41,170 nt of DNA from Clostridiales bacterium (GCA_019419865.1 JAHZIG010000025.1:1-41170), one strand, 5' to 3'; shown: positions 23,955-33,942, counted from the first letter of the stretch. Numbers and translations are program-made. Notes: generated by a model from the letters alone, not told the origin.

Positions 23955-24758
23955 TTACGCGCGTCTGGTCAACTTCCTGTATTCGGCCGGAGTTATCCCG
24001 AACGTTTCGCGGAATACCCGGTAAAAAGAACGCATCGATTCAAAGCCCGCCTTCTCGGCTATATCCGAAAGTTTCTCGTCGCTTATATTAATAAGCTGAG
24101 CCGCATAATTTGAGCGCAGCGAACCTAAATAAGTCCTGAAATTCACTTTTATTTTATTTGAAAATATCCTCGAAACATAGTATTTATTAACGCCGAGAGC
24201 GTCGGCTATCGAATCAAGGGTCAAACTGTTCCTAAAATTTAACGTCACGTAAGTCATCACCTTTGAGACTATTTCCGGGTCTTCGTCAGATCTCGCTTTG
24301 GAAATATTCAATTCAGGCAGGATATGACTTAATATTATATGCGTCCATCCGATCTGAGCGCTTAGGCTTCGCTCGTCCAATATTTTTCTAAAAGCTAACG
24401 CCGCCGTCTTGGACACCCGTTTCGCATCTAACAAACTATACGACGACTGCGCGCCGCGCGTATCGGGATATATGCTGTAGAGTAATTTGGACGGCGCAAA
24501 TATTATCAAAGAATCGGCGTAATGATTCTTCTTCGGCACGCCTTCCGGACGCGAATACGCATGAAGACAGTTAGGAAAGATAACGGCGCAGTCGCCTTGC
24601 TTAAGTTTATACTCCGAACCGCCTATATCAAGCCCCTGCTCCCCCTCGAAAATATATATGATTTCCAGCTCGTCGTGCATATGCTCGCCGTATTTTAAAG
24701 CGCGATGATGGTTTACGACGTCAAGCTCGTACTGATGTATCTCATAAAACTTATACAT
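23955..24758 (-). CDS. AraC-family transcriptional regulator
   Basis: The 267-residue protein has an N-terminal cupin sensor domain (HHRALKYGEHMHDELEIIYIFEGEQGLDIGGSEYKLKQGDCAVIFPNCLHAYSRPEG) and two C-terminal AraC helix-turn-helix motifs (about 165-267), with the family signature LSDIAEKAGFESMRSFYRVFRETFGITPAEYRK. I chose ATG 24758 because AAGGAG lies 7 bases upstream. Cupin-AraC regulators of this type usually sense sugars and activate nearby glycosidase genes. The divergent GH3 gene is therefore its likely target. Confidence 0.92.
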   Translation of the reverse strand: MYKFYEIHQYELDVVNHHRALKYGEHMHDELEIIYIFEGEQGLDIGGSEYKLKQGDCAVIFPNCLHAYSRPEGVPKKNHYADSLIIFAPSKLLYSIYPDTRGAQSSYSLLDAKRVSKTAALAFRKILDERSLSAQIGWTHIILSHILPELNISKARSDEDPEIVSKVMTYVTLNFRNSLTLDSIADALGVNKYYVSRIFSNKIKVNFRTYLGSLRSNYAAQLINISDEKLSDIAEKAGFESMRSFYRVFRETFGITPAEYRKLTRRA

Positions 24759-24861
24759 AAAACGCTCCTTAAACGATCTGCATATTTTAATACTAACACG
24801 CCTTAAATTTAAAGTCAATATCAAAATCAATTTTTGGCATATTTTTAACAAGTACTGTCAA

Positions 24862-24889
24862 TTGATTATAATGGATTTCATGATATAAT
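24862..24889 (+). promoter_or_regulatory. Candidate promoter of the GH3 gene
   Basis: TTGATT (24862-24867) and TATAAT (24884-24889) have a 16-base spacer. If used, the leader is about 300 bases long and includes all three hairpins below. Confidence 0.55.
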
Positions 24890-24916
24890 ATGGGTGTAAC
24901 AGTTAATAATAAGGCC

Positions 24917-24952
24917 TAATACGGTTATTTTTAACAAATAACTTCTGTATTA
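24917..24952 (+). promoter_or_regulatory. Leader hairpin 1 before GH3
   Basis: TAATAC (24917-24922) pairs with GTATTA (24947-24952), and inside it GTTATT (24924-24929) pairs with AATAAC (24937-24942). Confidence 0.45.
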
Positions 24953-24993
24953 CGTCTAAATATATTAAATCAATTTTTAGCAAAAAATAGGCG

Positions 24994-25013
24994 ATTTGAC
25001 TATAAAGTCAAAT
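24994..25013 (+). promoter_or_regulatory. Leader hairpin 2 before GH3
   Basis: ATTTGACT (24994-25001) and AGTCAAAT (25006-25013) form a perfect 8-bp inverted repeat with a 4-base loop. It could be an RNA hairpin or a DNA site for the AraC regulator. Confidence 0.5.
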
Positions 25014-25050
25014 TATCAAAAACTAAATAAAGGTTTCTTCCCAATTGAAG

Positions 25051-25087
25051 CGTATCTCAGTAGGAGAGACCTCCCTATTGAGATGCG
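25051..25087 (+). promoter_or_regulatory. Leader hairpin 3 before GH3
   Basis: CGTATCTCAGTAGGAG (25051-25066) pairs with CTCCCTATTGAGATGCG (25071-25087), making a nearly complete 16-bp stem with two G-T pairs, one bulge and a 4-base loop. There is no T-run after it, so it is not a terminator. It is the strongest structure in the leader. Confidence 0.6.
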
Positions 25088-25192
25088 GCTGCAATTTTCG
25101 CAAAAGGCCTTTAAATACGCACGCCTGTTGATGATAAAAATTATAAACTATAAAAATATAGCCTAACGGCAAAAACAAAAGGAGTGTTTTTA

Positions 25193-28100
25193 ATGATGCA
25201 ATCTAAAAGGCTCATATGCATGCTTATTTCGCTATCGATCATATTGACGTCGTTTATAGGCGTTATTACGGTCGACGCGGATTCCAACGACGCGCTTGCC
25301 GAATTTGCAAGTTTTAAATCATGCTGGAGCGGCGACGGCGAAAACAAGTATTTCAAAATTACCGATTCCATGCTCGACGGCTCGTCAAACGGCGCGATCG
25401 CATACGCCGGCACAGCGGCGCTTACGGAAAAACTCGCAGTCTCTATCGATTGGGCTCTCACAAACGCCAATACCGCGGACGTATCCGTATACGCTATGCC
25501 TCTTATCGATACCGACGGCGACGGGGCCGCGACGGCCGCCGAGACCGACGAATACTATACGTCTAATATCGATACCAATGGGATCAGCTCGAATCCGGCT
25601 CCGAATCTTTCTGAAGGCGCGCTGATAGCGAATCTTCTCAGCTATACGGGCGAGAGCGCGGATTGGGATTTTGCGACGCTTAATCTCGATACGCAATATC
25701 CGGCTCCAGGAGAAAAAGCTATTTTTATCCAAACAACGCATAGATCGGGGACGAACGGACTCACCGGAAACTTTAGGAATCTTGTTATAAAAAAAGGTTC
25801 CGAAAGCGGTCAAACTCCCGAGCCGTCGCCGTCCGCTCAGCCGACTGCTACTTCGGCCCCGGTTTACGATTATGACGCGATATACGATATAGGAGGCGGA
25901 ACGGTGATAACGTCAACGCAAATGTATGAAGACGGATTTATAGAATCCGGAAGCAAAAACGTTCAATACGACGCCGGGAGCGATAAGCAGGGCGTAATTA
26001 CATTCGAAACCGATTCCGAAGATATAAGAACGGCGGCCGTAACCGCCATTTTCGGTACGGAACATAAGTACGAAGGAGTCATAGACTACGCCGGCACGGG
26101 AAAAGGCAAAAACGCCTTTACATTACCAATAAATATCACGACCGAGGATAATTACTACGCATACGTGCTAACGCCGAGAACGAGGGATATATATATGTGG
26201 GTGGATACCCCGAACGCTTCGATCGCAAACTCCGCCTCGGAAGCCGCGACCCCCGCGTTTACCGTAGAAGGCTTAGACGAAAGCGGTTACGTTTACGCGA
26301 TAGACTGCGGAACGCTTACCGCAGGCTCGCATACTCTCACGTTCGACGGCGCCGCGGGAAATTGGCTTCCGGATATATGCGCCGTAGGGATCTATCCGAC
26401 CGACCCGACAGAATTTTTATATCCGTATCAAAACGAAGAACTGTCGTTTGAGGAGAGAGCGGCGGATCTGGTATCACGAATGACGCTGGAAGAAAAATGC
26501 GCTCAACTCGGACACAACGCTCCGGCCATTCCCCGTCTCGGAGTACATGAATATTACTACTGGAGAGAGGGCGCGCACGGCGTAGTCGACCAGGGCAAAG
26601 CGACGTCTTTCCCCGTATCCCTGTCGATATCCAACTCGTGGGATCCTGAGATGTACAATCGCGAGGCCGAGATAATCTCGACCGAGGCGAGAGTAAAAAA
26701 CAATCAATACGACCTTAACTACTGGAGTCCGACGATCAACATGGCGCGAGACCCAAGATGGGCCAGGAATAACGAAACGTTCGGCGAGGATCCGTATTTG
26801 ACAAGCCAGTTCGGGACCGCGTTCGTAAACGGGATGCAGGGCGACGACGAAAAATATCTGAAAACTATATCCACGCTAAAGCACTTTTTAGCCAACAACT
26901 GCGAATATGAAAGACAAACCGGTTCTTCAGAGATGGACGAACAAACTCTGAGAGATTATTACTCCAAAGCGTTCAAAACAGTTGTTCAAGACGCAAGTCC
27001 GGGCGCTGTAATGAGCTCGTATAATGCGACTACCGTTACCAGAAACGGCGAAAAACTCTGGGATTATCTGGCTCAACCCGCCAACGGGAACATATTGACC
27101 GATCTGCTCAGGAGTAACTGGGGCTTCGACGGATTTGTTACCGGCGATTGCGGCGCGATAGGATGCCTAAACGGCGAGGCTTTTAAACGCTCGCTCTTCC
27201 CCGACGCTGAAAAGCTTTCGGACGTTCCTCAATCCGCGACCGTGGCAAAAGCTATCCAGGCCGGAAACGAATTGGACTGCGGAAACGTAAGTACTAAATA
27301 CGCTATGGAAGCGGTAGAGCTCGGTTACTTATCGGAAGACGAGATAGAACGCGCTCTCTACAGAGTATTCCTCCAGCGCTTTAAGACCGGAGAATTCGAC
27401 AATACCGACGTATACAGAAATTACACCGAGGAAAACGATCTTGAGACGGACGAAAACGTGGCCGTAGCTCTTGAGGCGGCTGAAAAGGGTATAGTCATGC
27501 TTCAAAATACTGAAGACGAGAACGGCGAAACTCTGCTGCCGCTAAATAACGACGGCGATCTAAACATCGCTCTTATAGGCGAGATGGCTTCTCAGACATA
27601 CATAGGCGACTATTCGGGAACGCCGACCAAAAACGTATCGCCCTACGACGGTCTTAAGCAAGAGTTTGGCGAAGATAACGTTCATTTCTTGGGACACGCC
27701 GAAGACGACGACGTACTGTTTAATATTCGCAGCATCACGCTCATACTTACCGACGGTTCCGAAAGAGCGGTCGATCTCTCAAAACCGGAAGAAGTTAGCG
27801 GTATGGAGGTTTCAGGCGGTTCATTGCTTAATATTACGCCAAAAGCCTCGGCAGTTATCCGCGACGTAAATTTTGAGAACGTAGCGACGGTAAGAGCCGA
27901 AATAGCTACCGGACCGGACTCTCCCGGCGGAACTTTGATAGTAGGATACGATAACGCGAGTAGGATCGAATCGCAAGTCGACGCTAAAAGCACGACGTCT
28001 TTAGACGATTACGCAGTATGCGAAGGCAGCTATAACGGCGCGGACGGCGATTACGACGGCGTAGCCGATATGTATTTGACATTCTCCGCCGATTCGACGT

Positions 28101-31100
28101 TCACCGTTGAAAAGTACAAGCAATATCTTGACGAAGCGGACGTTATTATAGCTTACTCCAGCACAATGGTCGGCAACGCCGAACCGGAGACCGGCGAAGT
28201 CGCCGACGGTCATGAATCGAACGACAGGACCACCATTTCTCTCCCGTACCGCGACAGGCACGTATCAGAGATATGCAACGCGCAGGACGAATCCGGCGAA
28301 TACTTATATTCGGACAAAACGGCAGTAGTTATGCACACCGTCGGTCAGGTAGACGTCCAACCATTCAAAGACCGCTGCAGAGCTATGCTGTGGAGCTCGT
28401 ATAACGGACAGCGCCAGGGCGAAGCTCTCGCTAACGTTCTATCCGGAGACGTCAATCCGTCCGGTAAACTCACGACGACTTGGTACGATCCTGACGACCT
28501 CGAAATAATGCAGTGCGGGGGCGTGCATACGACCGACGAGGAAAACATAACATGGAAGAGAAACGACTATGGGATAAGACAAAGATACGACGAAAGCGGC
28601 GCGTGCACGCGGCCCGGCAGAACGTATATGTACTACAACGGAACCCCCGAATATCCTTTCGGTTACGGACTTTCATACACAACGTTCGAGTATTCAAACC
28701 TTAGACTTGATAAAACCGACGTCGACGCAAACGGAAGTCTTAACGCTTCGATCGACATAACAAATACAGGCAACGTAGACGGGACCGAGATAGCGCAGCT
28801 GTACGTGCATAACGAAAACGGCGACGGAATAAATCTTCCGCTGCAGCAGCTCGCGGGCTTCGCCAGGGTCGATCTAAAGGCCGGCGAAACAAAGACGATC
28901 GAACTTGAAGTTAATATAGCCGATCTTGCTCAGTACAGCGAAAGTCTTGTAAAAAATTATGTTCCGACAGGAGAGTACACGCTCTGGATAGGAGGAAACG
29001 TTACCGATAGGAAAAACGAAGCCGTATTCAACGTAAGCGGAGAACTTGCGTCAAACGTCAAGACCGTATACGCAGTTCCATCCGGTATAACCGTTAAAGG
29101 AGCATACGACGCCGAAAAGAACTCCACCGAGAGCATAAACCCTATTACCTCCGAAACCTCGGTCGTTATGACGGACGAAGAGGTAATAGATATGTCCGCG
29201 GTCGAAGTAATTTATTCAAGCGCCGATCCGTCCGTCGCGGTCGTCGACCAAAACGGAGCCATAACGGCAGGCGTAAAAGAAGGCGCAACGACGATCTCAG
29301 TTTCCGCAACTGTAAACGGCGAAACAAAAACTACGTCGTTCCCGGTCGTATGCGAACTTCAAACCGCGATCCCCGACAGCGTCCGCCAGAGTTATTTAGA
29401 CGCTTTAGACGCCGCTTACGCAGAATACAACCAAACCGACTACCGCGATAAGTTCTGGACAGAGCTTACCGAAATATATAACAACGCAAAACAGGCGATA
29501 GAAAACGAGCTTGAGGAAGCGAATCTCAACGTTATACTGACGAACGCTCAAAACGATATGTCGGCCGTTCGCAGTACGATAAAACCGGGCGAAATGTCAT
29601 ATTCCGTTTCGATACAGCCGGACTGGTACTGGAACGCCGACGTTACCGTTAAATACCTCGGCGACGAAGACGAACCATACGCCGACGTTATCATGGCCGT
29701 ATACGACGAGGACGGGACGTTGAAAAATACCATGATAGAAAGCTGTACCGCTCGAATAGACGGCGATTATACCTACAGACTTGAAAACCTCGACGAAAAC
29801 GATACCGTAAAATGTTATGTATGGCAGACCGTAGAATCGATGATACCTATGTCCGAAGTCGCCGAGCAGACCGTAACGCGCCCGCCCGATCATGTTGAAT
29901 ACGATCTAAACGACGACGCATACAGCCGCCTGAGCGCGCTATCGTCCGGCGAATACTTCGAAGAAGTCAACGGTTTCGGCGGATACGGTAATTTCAACGA
30001 CATATCAAACGTTAATTACACCTACGATTACAACGGGAAAACATATACGCTTACCGGAGGCTTCCAAGGCGGAAAGGGTAATTACAACAAATCGTGCATG
30101 TATTTCGTACCGTTCGACTGCTATGAAAAAGCGACTGTGACCGCAATATTCAGCTCCGCGGGCGCCGACAGAAAACTTACCATAAAGCAGAAAGACGCGT
30201 CCGGAAACGAGATTGTATATGAAGAAGCGGGAGGCGTTCATGATAAAACAATGTGTTCAGTTACCGCCGAGATAACTGATCTCACGCAGCCGGTCTATAT
30301 CATGCCTACCGTAAAGGAGTCTGCTTATATGATCATAGTGGATTACGAGGGGTATAAGGGAAAGCCGGATAATCCTGCGCTCGCGGCCGGAGAAGATCGG
30401 ACGCTCAACCCGGACGACTTTGATCTAAGCGATATGATTTTCGAGGACGCCGCTAAAGACGAAGACGTTCTTTACGCAAGCGAAGGCGGGATCGAACTTA
30501 AGATCTCGCCCGACGGGATAATAGAAAGAACTATGAACAAAACTACCGATACGCTCGACTATAACGCAAACTACGGCGCGGACGTAAGCTTTATCAAGCT
30601 CGATACATGGAACGGCGGTTTTATTGCGCTGACCGAAGATAACGAATCCGGAAAACGCGAGCTCATAACCAGCGTTATGGGAACTCAATGGTCTCGACCT
30701 GGATATATTTTTGCAGACAGCGACATTGCAATAACCGGAAATGAAGAATTCTTTGTCAACGATTACGTTGTAGTCGGAGATCAAGTATACGCGGGATGCG
30801 ACGGCGGCCTTATGATCGTCCTGACTCCATGCAGCAAATGCTACAAACTAAAGTCCGTATGCGATTTCGATATAACCGAGCTAAGCGTGGAAAACGGCGT
30901 TCTAAATATAAACGGCTCAAGCGACGCCGTCCAAATCTCTTTGGACGAGCTGAGACAAACAAATATTTCCGTTGAAGAAGCTCTCGATTTGGCAAACGAC
31001 GGCGCCAAGCTTATCGACGTGCGCAGCCCAGAGGAATTTTCGCAATATAGTTACGAAAATTCAATCAATATACCAATAGACGAGATAGGCGATATCTTCA

Positions 31101-31237
31101 AATACGATAAAGACGAAACGCTGATCTTCTACTGTTCCGGCGGCGGACGGGCTCAAAAAGCAGTCGAATACGCTCAGGAAAACGGATATACAAACGTGTA
31201 TAATCTCGGCAGCGTATCATACCTCGCCAATAATTAA
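25193..31237 (+). CDS. Large secreted GH3 glycoside hydrolase with C-terminal rhodanese domain
   Basis: This 2014-residue protein has a signal peptide (1-28), an N-terminal beta domain with a DTDGDGAATAAE dockerin-like or Ca-binding loop, a Pro/Thr linker (about 208-223), and a carbohydrate-binding-like module. A GH3 catalytic domain follows (about 412-1160), with nucleophile Asp652 in TGDCGA and xylosidase-like motifs (NYWSPTINMARDPRWARNNETFGEDPYL). A CBM6-like module is inserted within it (about 843-933). Next come an Fn3-like domain (about 1200-1275), a Big2-like Ig domain (about 1293-1390) and more beta modules. Residues about 1924-2014 are a rhodanese domain with active-site Cys1981 in YCSGGGRA. 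The likely substrate is a beta-xyloside or arabinoxylan, by motif similarity. AAAGGAG precedes ATG 25193. The divergent AraC gene is the likely regulator. Confidence 0.88.
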   Translation: MMQSKRLICMLISLSIILTSFIGVITVDADSNDALAEFASFKSCWSGDGENKYFKITDSMLDGSSNGAIAYAGTAALTEKLAVSIDWALTNANTADVSVYAMPLIDTDGDGAATAAETDEYYTSNIDTNGISSNPAPNLSEGALIANLLSYTGESADWDFATLNLDTQYPAPGEKAIFIQTTHRSGTNGLTGNFRNLVIKKGSESGQTPEPSPSAQPTATSAPVYDYDAIYDIGGGTVITSTQMYEDGFIESGSKNVQYDAGSDKQGVITFETDSEDIRTAAVTAIFGTEHKYEGVIDYAGTGKGKNAFTLPINITTEDNYYAYVLTPRTRDIYMWVDTPNASIANSASEAATPAFTVEGLDESGYVYAIDCGTLTAGSHTLTFDGAAGNWLPDICAVGIYPTDPTEFLYPYQNEELSFEERAADLVSRMTLEEKCAQLGHNAPAIPRLGVHEYYYWREGAHGVVDQGKATSFPVSLSISNSWDPEMYNREAEIISTEARVKNNQYDLNYWSPTINMARDPRWARNNETFGEDPYLTSQFGTAFVNGMQGDDEKYLKTISTLKHFLANNCEYERQTGSSEMDEQTLRDYYSKAFKTVVQDASPGAVMSSYNATTVTRNGEKLWDYLAQPANGNILTDLLRSNWGFDGFVTGDCGAIGCLNGEAFKRSLFPDAEKLSDVPQSATVAKAIQAGNELDCGNVSTKYAMEAVELGYLSEDEIERALYRVFLQRFKTGEFDNTDVYRNYTEENDLETDENVAVALEAAEKGIVMLQNTEDENGETLLPLNNDGDLNIALIGEMASQTYIGDYSGTPTKNVSPYDGLKQEFGEDNVHFLGHAEDDDVLFNIRSITLILTDGSERAVDLSKPEEVSGMEVSGGSLLNITPKASAVIRDVNFENVATVRAEIATGPDSPGGTLIVGYDNASRIESQVDAKSTTSLDDYAVCEGSYNGADGDYDGVADMYLTFSADSTFTVEKYKQYLDEADVIIAYSSTMVGNAEPETGEVADGHESNDRTTISLPYRDRHVSEICNAQDESGEYLYSDKTAVVMHTVGQVDVQPFKDRCRAMLWSSYNGQRQGEALANVLSGDVNPSGKLTTTWYDPDDLEIMQCGGVHTTDEENITWKRNDYGIRQRYDESGACTRPGRTYMYYNGTPEYPFGYGLSYTTFEYSNLRLDKTDVDANGSLNASIDITNTGNVDGTEIAQLYVHNENGDGINLPLQQLAGFARVDLKAGETKTIELEVNIADLAQYSESLVKNYVPTGEYTLWIGGNVTDRKNEAVFNVSGELASNVKTVYAVPSGITVKGAYDAEKNSTESINPITSETSVVMTDEEVIDMSAVEVIYSSADPSVAVVDQNGAITAGVKEGATTISVSATVNGETKTTSFPVVCELQTAIPDSVRQSYLDALDAAYAEYNQTDYRDKFWTELTEIYNNAKQAIENELEEANLNVILTNAQNDMSAVRSTIKPGEMSYSVSIQPDWYWNADVTVKYLGDEDEPYADVIMAVYDEDGTLKNTMIESCTARIDGDYTYRLENLDENDTVKCYVWQTVESMIPMSEVAEQTVTRPPDHVEYDLNDDAYSRLSALSSGEYFEEVNGFGGYGNFNDISNVNYTYDYNGKTYTLTGGFQGGKGNYNKSCMYFVPFDCYEKATVTAIFSSAGADRKLTIKQKDASGNEIVYEEAGGVHDKTMCSVTAEITDLTQPVYIMPTVKESAYMIIVDYEGYKGKPDNPALAAGEDRTLNPDDFDLSDMIFEDAAKDEDVLYASEGGIELKISPDGIIERTMNKTTDTLDYNANYGADVSFIKLDTWNGGFIALTEDNESGKRELITSVMGTQWSRPGYIFADSDIAITGNEEFFVNDYVVVGDQVYAGCDGGLMIVLTPCSKCYKLKSVCDFDITELSVENGVLNINGSSDAVQISLDELRQTNISVEEALDLANDGAKLIDVRSPEEFSQYSYENSINIPIDEIGDIFKYDKDETLIFYCSGGGRAQKAVEYAQENGYTNVYNLGSVSYLANN

Positions 31238-31281
31238 AATTCATTGATATAACTTTATTAATATAAACCTTCTTATGATCG

Positions 31282-31313
31282 GAGACTGCGGGACTTAAAC
31301 GTACCGCAGTCTC
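31282..31313. terminator. Terminator between the GH3 and M13 peptidase genes
   Basis: GAGACTGCGG (31282-31291) pairs perfectly with CCGCAGTCTC (31304-31313), followed by TTATAAAT. It lies between two convergent genes and can serve both. Confidence 0.8.
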
Positions 31314-31329
31314 TTATAAATAAACCGAA

Positions 31330-33681
31330 TCACCAGATCCGTACCCTATCCTCGGACTTTACGTACATTCCATCCCCTTCCTCTATTCCGAACGCCTCGT
31401 AAAATTCGCCGCAGTTTACCACGGTTCTGTTCACTCTCAGTTTTTCGTCGCTGTGATAATCGATTTTCGACCTTATATCGCTGTATTCGCGCGTGGTTAC
31501 CGTCGCCCAGCAATGAGCGAAACTCGTATACAACCTTTCAAGATCTGGATCTTCAAGCCCCGCCGCGATCTCGGTTATACATTGGAGCGCGCCCTGGTCG
31601 GCGACGTTTTCGCTTAGCGTCAGCGTCCCGTCTACGGGGATCCCGGGAACGCCTTCCCAGTCGTCGTAGAATTCTATCATCTCGCCGCACAGCCGCCGGA
31701 ACTCGTCGTAATCCTCCGGCTCCCACCAATCCGCGGCGTTCCCGTTTTCATCGTACTTAGCCCCGTTATTGTCGAAAGCGTGGGTGATCTCGTGCGCTAT
31801 GATAAACCCGATGCCGCCCAGATTCTCCTCGTACGAAGCGGATACGTCGTAAAGCGGAGCTTGCAGGATCGCGGCGGGAAAGGTTATGTCGTTGGATTCG
31901 GGCGTATAATACGCGTTGACCGTAAACGCCGACAGCGCCCATTCGGATTTATCGACGGGCCTATCCTGCTTCTCTATCTCGCTCCGTCTATACGCTTTTT
32001 TGATATTTACTTGGTTTTTAAAATAACTTCCTCCCTCCTCGGGCGGCGTTATCTCGGCGTCGTCCAACGACGACTCCCAACTGTCCGGATACCCGACTTT
32101 TACGCCCAGCGCGTCCAGCTTTCTAAGCGCCCGCTCCTTGGTCGTTTCGCTCAGCCACGAGTTGTTTTCAAGCCTCCGTCTATAGACTTCCAATATATCT
32201 TGAACCATATTTTCCACGTCTCGCTTCGCCTCCTCCGAAAAATATCTCTCGGAATAGAGTCTGCCTATATATTCGGGCATGGAGCCTTTGACGAGCATTA
32301 TCGCCGTCTCCTCGTCGGTATACGTCTCCTCGACTCCCAGATAATCCTTAGTAAATTGATCCGACGCCTCGTCGAATTCCCGGTTTAGAGTCGGGCCGTA
32401 CATGAGAGCCAGGCGCTGCTTGGCGTACGCTTTGAGCGCGTCTAAATTCTCGTCCCGGAAATACCCGGCAAACGTCTTTGTCAGTCCGACGTCGTTTACA
32501 ATGATTTTATCGGACGCTTCAAAGCCGGAGGCGCCGAGAACGGAGTCGATATCTATACCGCCGAACATATCCTTTATTTCCTGCATGGTAAAAACGTTAT
32601 ATGTCTTGTCAACGTCGCTGTAATCCTCTTGATCCATCTTGGCTCCCGCGAGTATTTTCTCAAACTCAAAACACTGCCGCGCCATAGCGGCGGCGTCGCT
32701 CTCATTCTCTCCGATCAGCTTAAACACGGTTTCGCCGTACTTAAGATACGCCGAAGCCGCGGCTCCGGATATATTCTCATAGTCGGTCTCTGTAAAAGTC
32801 GGTTCCGCCGTTTCGAATACGAGCGCGTATCTCGCGCTGTCCATATCGTCGACGTCGAGCGAAAATCCCATAAAGGGCGATATACAAAGCTCCTTTTGCA
32901 GCGTATTTTGAACGCCGACCAAATCGTCTATCGTATCGGCGCCTTCGATGAGATCGAGGTATTCCTTGATCGGAGAGATCCCCTCTCTGTTTCGGGCTTC
33001 AACGTCCGTTATACTCTTATAATAATCGGCGATCTTCTGCTCCGCGCCGCCCTTTGGATGCGGTTCGGATACTATCTCTTTTATGATCTCCTCGATCTGT
33101 TCCGTCGCCATATCGTTTAGATCGTAGGTAGTTCCCGCTATGACCCGTCCTGGTTTCAGCTCGATCCCGTTAAGCGTCTCCTTATTTACCGCCGCGTAAA
33201 AGTCGTCTTTTTCATTGGAGCCGTACAGCGAATATACCCGTCTTATAAAAAGCTCCAACTGCTCTTTGGTAACAGGCTCGTCCGGGGAGAATATCCCTTC
33301 CGAAGTTCCGGCGACGATCCCCGCGTCAAACGCGTCCGCAAGCTCGGCGGCCGCCCAATCGGGAACGTCCGTAAAACCGCCGGACGGAATCGCGATCTCG
33401 GCGTTGTAGCCGTCCGGCTCGGGCAAATCTCCGAACGCGCGGCTCAGCATCGCTAACGTTTCGGCTCGAGTCGCGGCCCGCTCTTCGAAAAGTTCGCCGC
33501 CGTAACCTCTGATTACGTCCGTCTTTTCCACGCCCGGATTATAATCGTCCGCCGCCGCAATCAGCGCCTCTGCGACCTCGCCCCGCGTCGCGTAATCCTC
33601 CTCGGCAAACGCAAAGGCGCCGCTTGCCGCATATGTTAACGTTAACGCTATGACGGCAGATATTAATTTCTTCAGTTTCAT
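31330..33681 (-). CDS. Exported M13 (neprilysin-like) metallopeptidase with N-terminal SLH repeats
   Basis: The 783-residue protein has a signal peptide (1-27), then two or three S-layer homology repeats (about 28-150: ATRGEVAEALIAAADD..., FTDVPDWAAAELADAFDAGIVAGTSEGIFSPDEPVTKEQ). The M13 peptidase domain (about 155-783) includes NAYYTPESNDI, the zinc site HEITH (630-634) and ENVADQGALQ with the third ligand Glu. M13 enzymes cleave peptides; the SLH repeats should bind it to the wall, so it acts at the cell surface. GGAGAGCTTT precedes ATG 33681. Most bacterial M13 (PepO) proteins lack SLH repeats, so this is an uncommon arrangement. Confidence 0.9.
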   Translation of the reverse strand: MKLKKLISAVIALTLTYAASGAFAFAEEDYATRGEVAEALIAAADDYNPGVEKTDVIRGYGGELFEERAATRAETLAMLSRAFGDLPEPDGYNAEIAIPSGGFTDVPDWAAAELADAFDAGIVAGTSEGIFSPDEPVTKEQLELFIRRVYSLYGSNEKDDFYAAVNKETLNGIELKPGRVIAGTTYDLNDMATEQIEEIIKEIVSEPHPKGGAEQKIADYYKSITDVEARNREGISPIKEYLDLIEGADTIDDLVGVQNTLQKELCISPFMGFSLDVDDMDSARYALVFETAEPTFTETDYENISGAAASAYLKYGETVFKLIGENESDAAAMARQCFEFEKILAGAKMDQEDYSDVDKTYNVFTMQEIKDMFGGIDIDSVLGASGFEASDKIIVNDVGLTKTFAGYFRDENLDALKAYAKQRLALMYGPTLNREFDEASDQFTKDYLGVEETYTDEETAIMLVKGSMPEYIGRLYSERYFSEEAKRDVENMVQDILEVYRRRLENNSWLSETTKERALRKLDALGVKVGYPDSWESSLDDAEITPPEEGGSYFKNQVNIKKAYRRSEIEKQDRPVDKSEWALSAFTVNAYYTPESNDITFPAAILQAPLYDVSASYEENLGGIGFIIAHEITHAFDNNGAKYDENGNAADWWEPEDYDEFRRLCGEMIEFYDDWEGVPGIPVDGTLTLSENVADQGALQCITEIAAGLEDPDLERLYTSFAHCWATVTTREYSDIRSKIDYHSDEKLRVNRTVVNCGEFYEAFGIEEGDGMYVKSEDRVRIW

Positions 33682-33822
33682 TTTAAAGCTCTCCTTCCGT
33701 TTCGGCTGACTGCGGTCAAACCACGTTTCGCCGGTCTATAATTTACTATAACTTATCGACCTGACAAAATTCTTAACCCAGCTTTAAACAAAACTTAATT
33801 TTCATTCGATGAAGGAGATTTG

Positions 33823-33838
33823 AATATAACGTTATATT
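33823..33838. repeat. 16-bp perfect palindrome
   Basis: AATATAACGTTATATT reads the same on both strands. It lies between the M13 and deacetylase genes, about 140 bases upstream of the M13 start, and could be an operator or a chance AT-rich palindrome. Confidence 0.5.
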
Positions 33839-33903
33839 TGAATGCCGCGTATTAAAACGCGCTCTTATACAGAGACCGCAAAATAAAACTATAATATGAA
33901 AAA

Positions 33904-33929
33904 ATCCTGTCCGCTATGCCGAACAGGAT
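33904..33929 (-). terminator. Terminator after the polysaccharide deacetylase gene
   Basis: ATCCTGT (33904-33910) and ACAGGAT (33923-33929) form a 7-bp stem. On the minus strand it is followed by TTTTT, right after the deacetylase stop codon. Confidence 0.85.
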
Positions 33930-33942
33930 ATAATTATTCATT

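Larger units (their letters stand above)
24759..25192. other. Divergent AraC/GH3 regulatory region
   Basis: The 434-base gap between the AraC and GH3 starts holds the GH3 promoter and three hairpins listed separately. The region is AT-rich with no small gene I can support. Confidence 0.7.
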
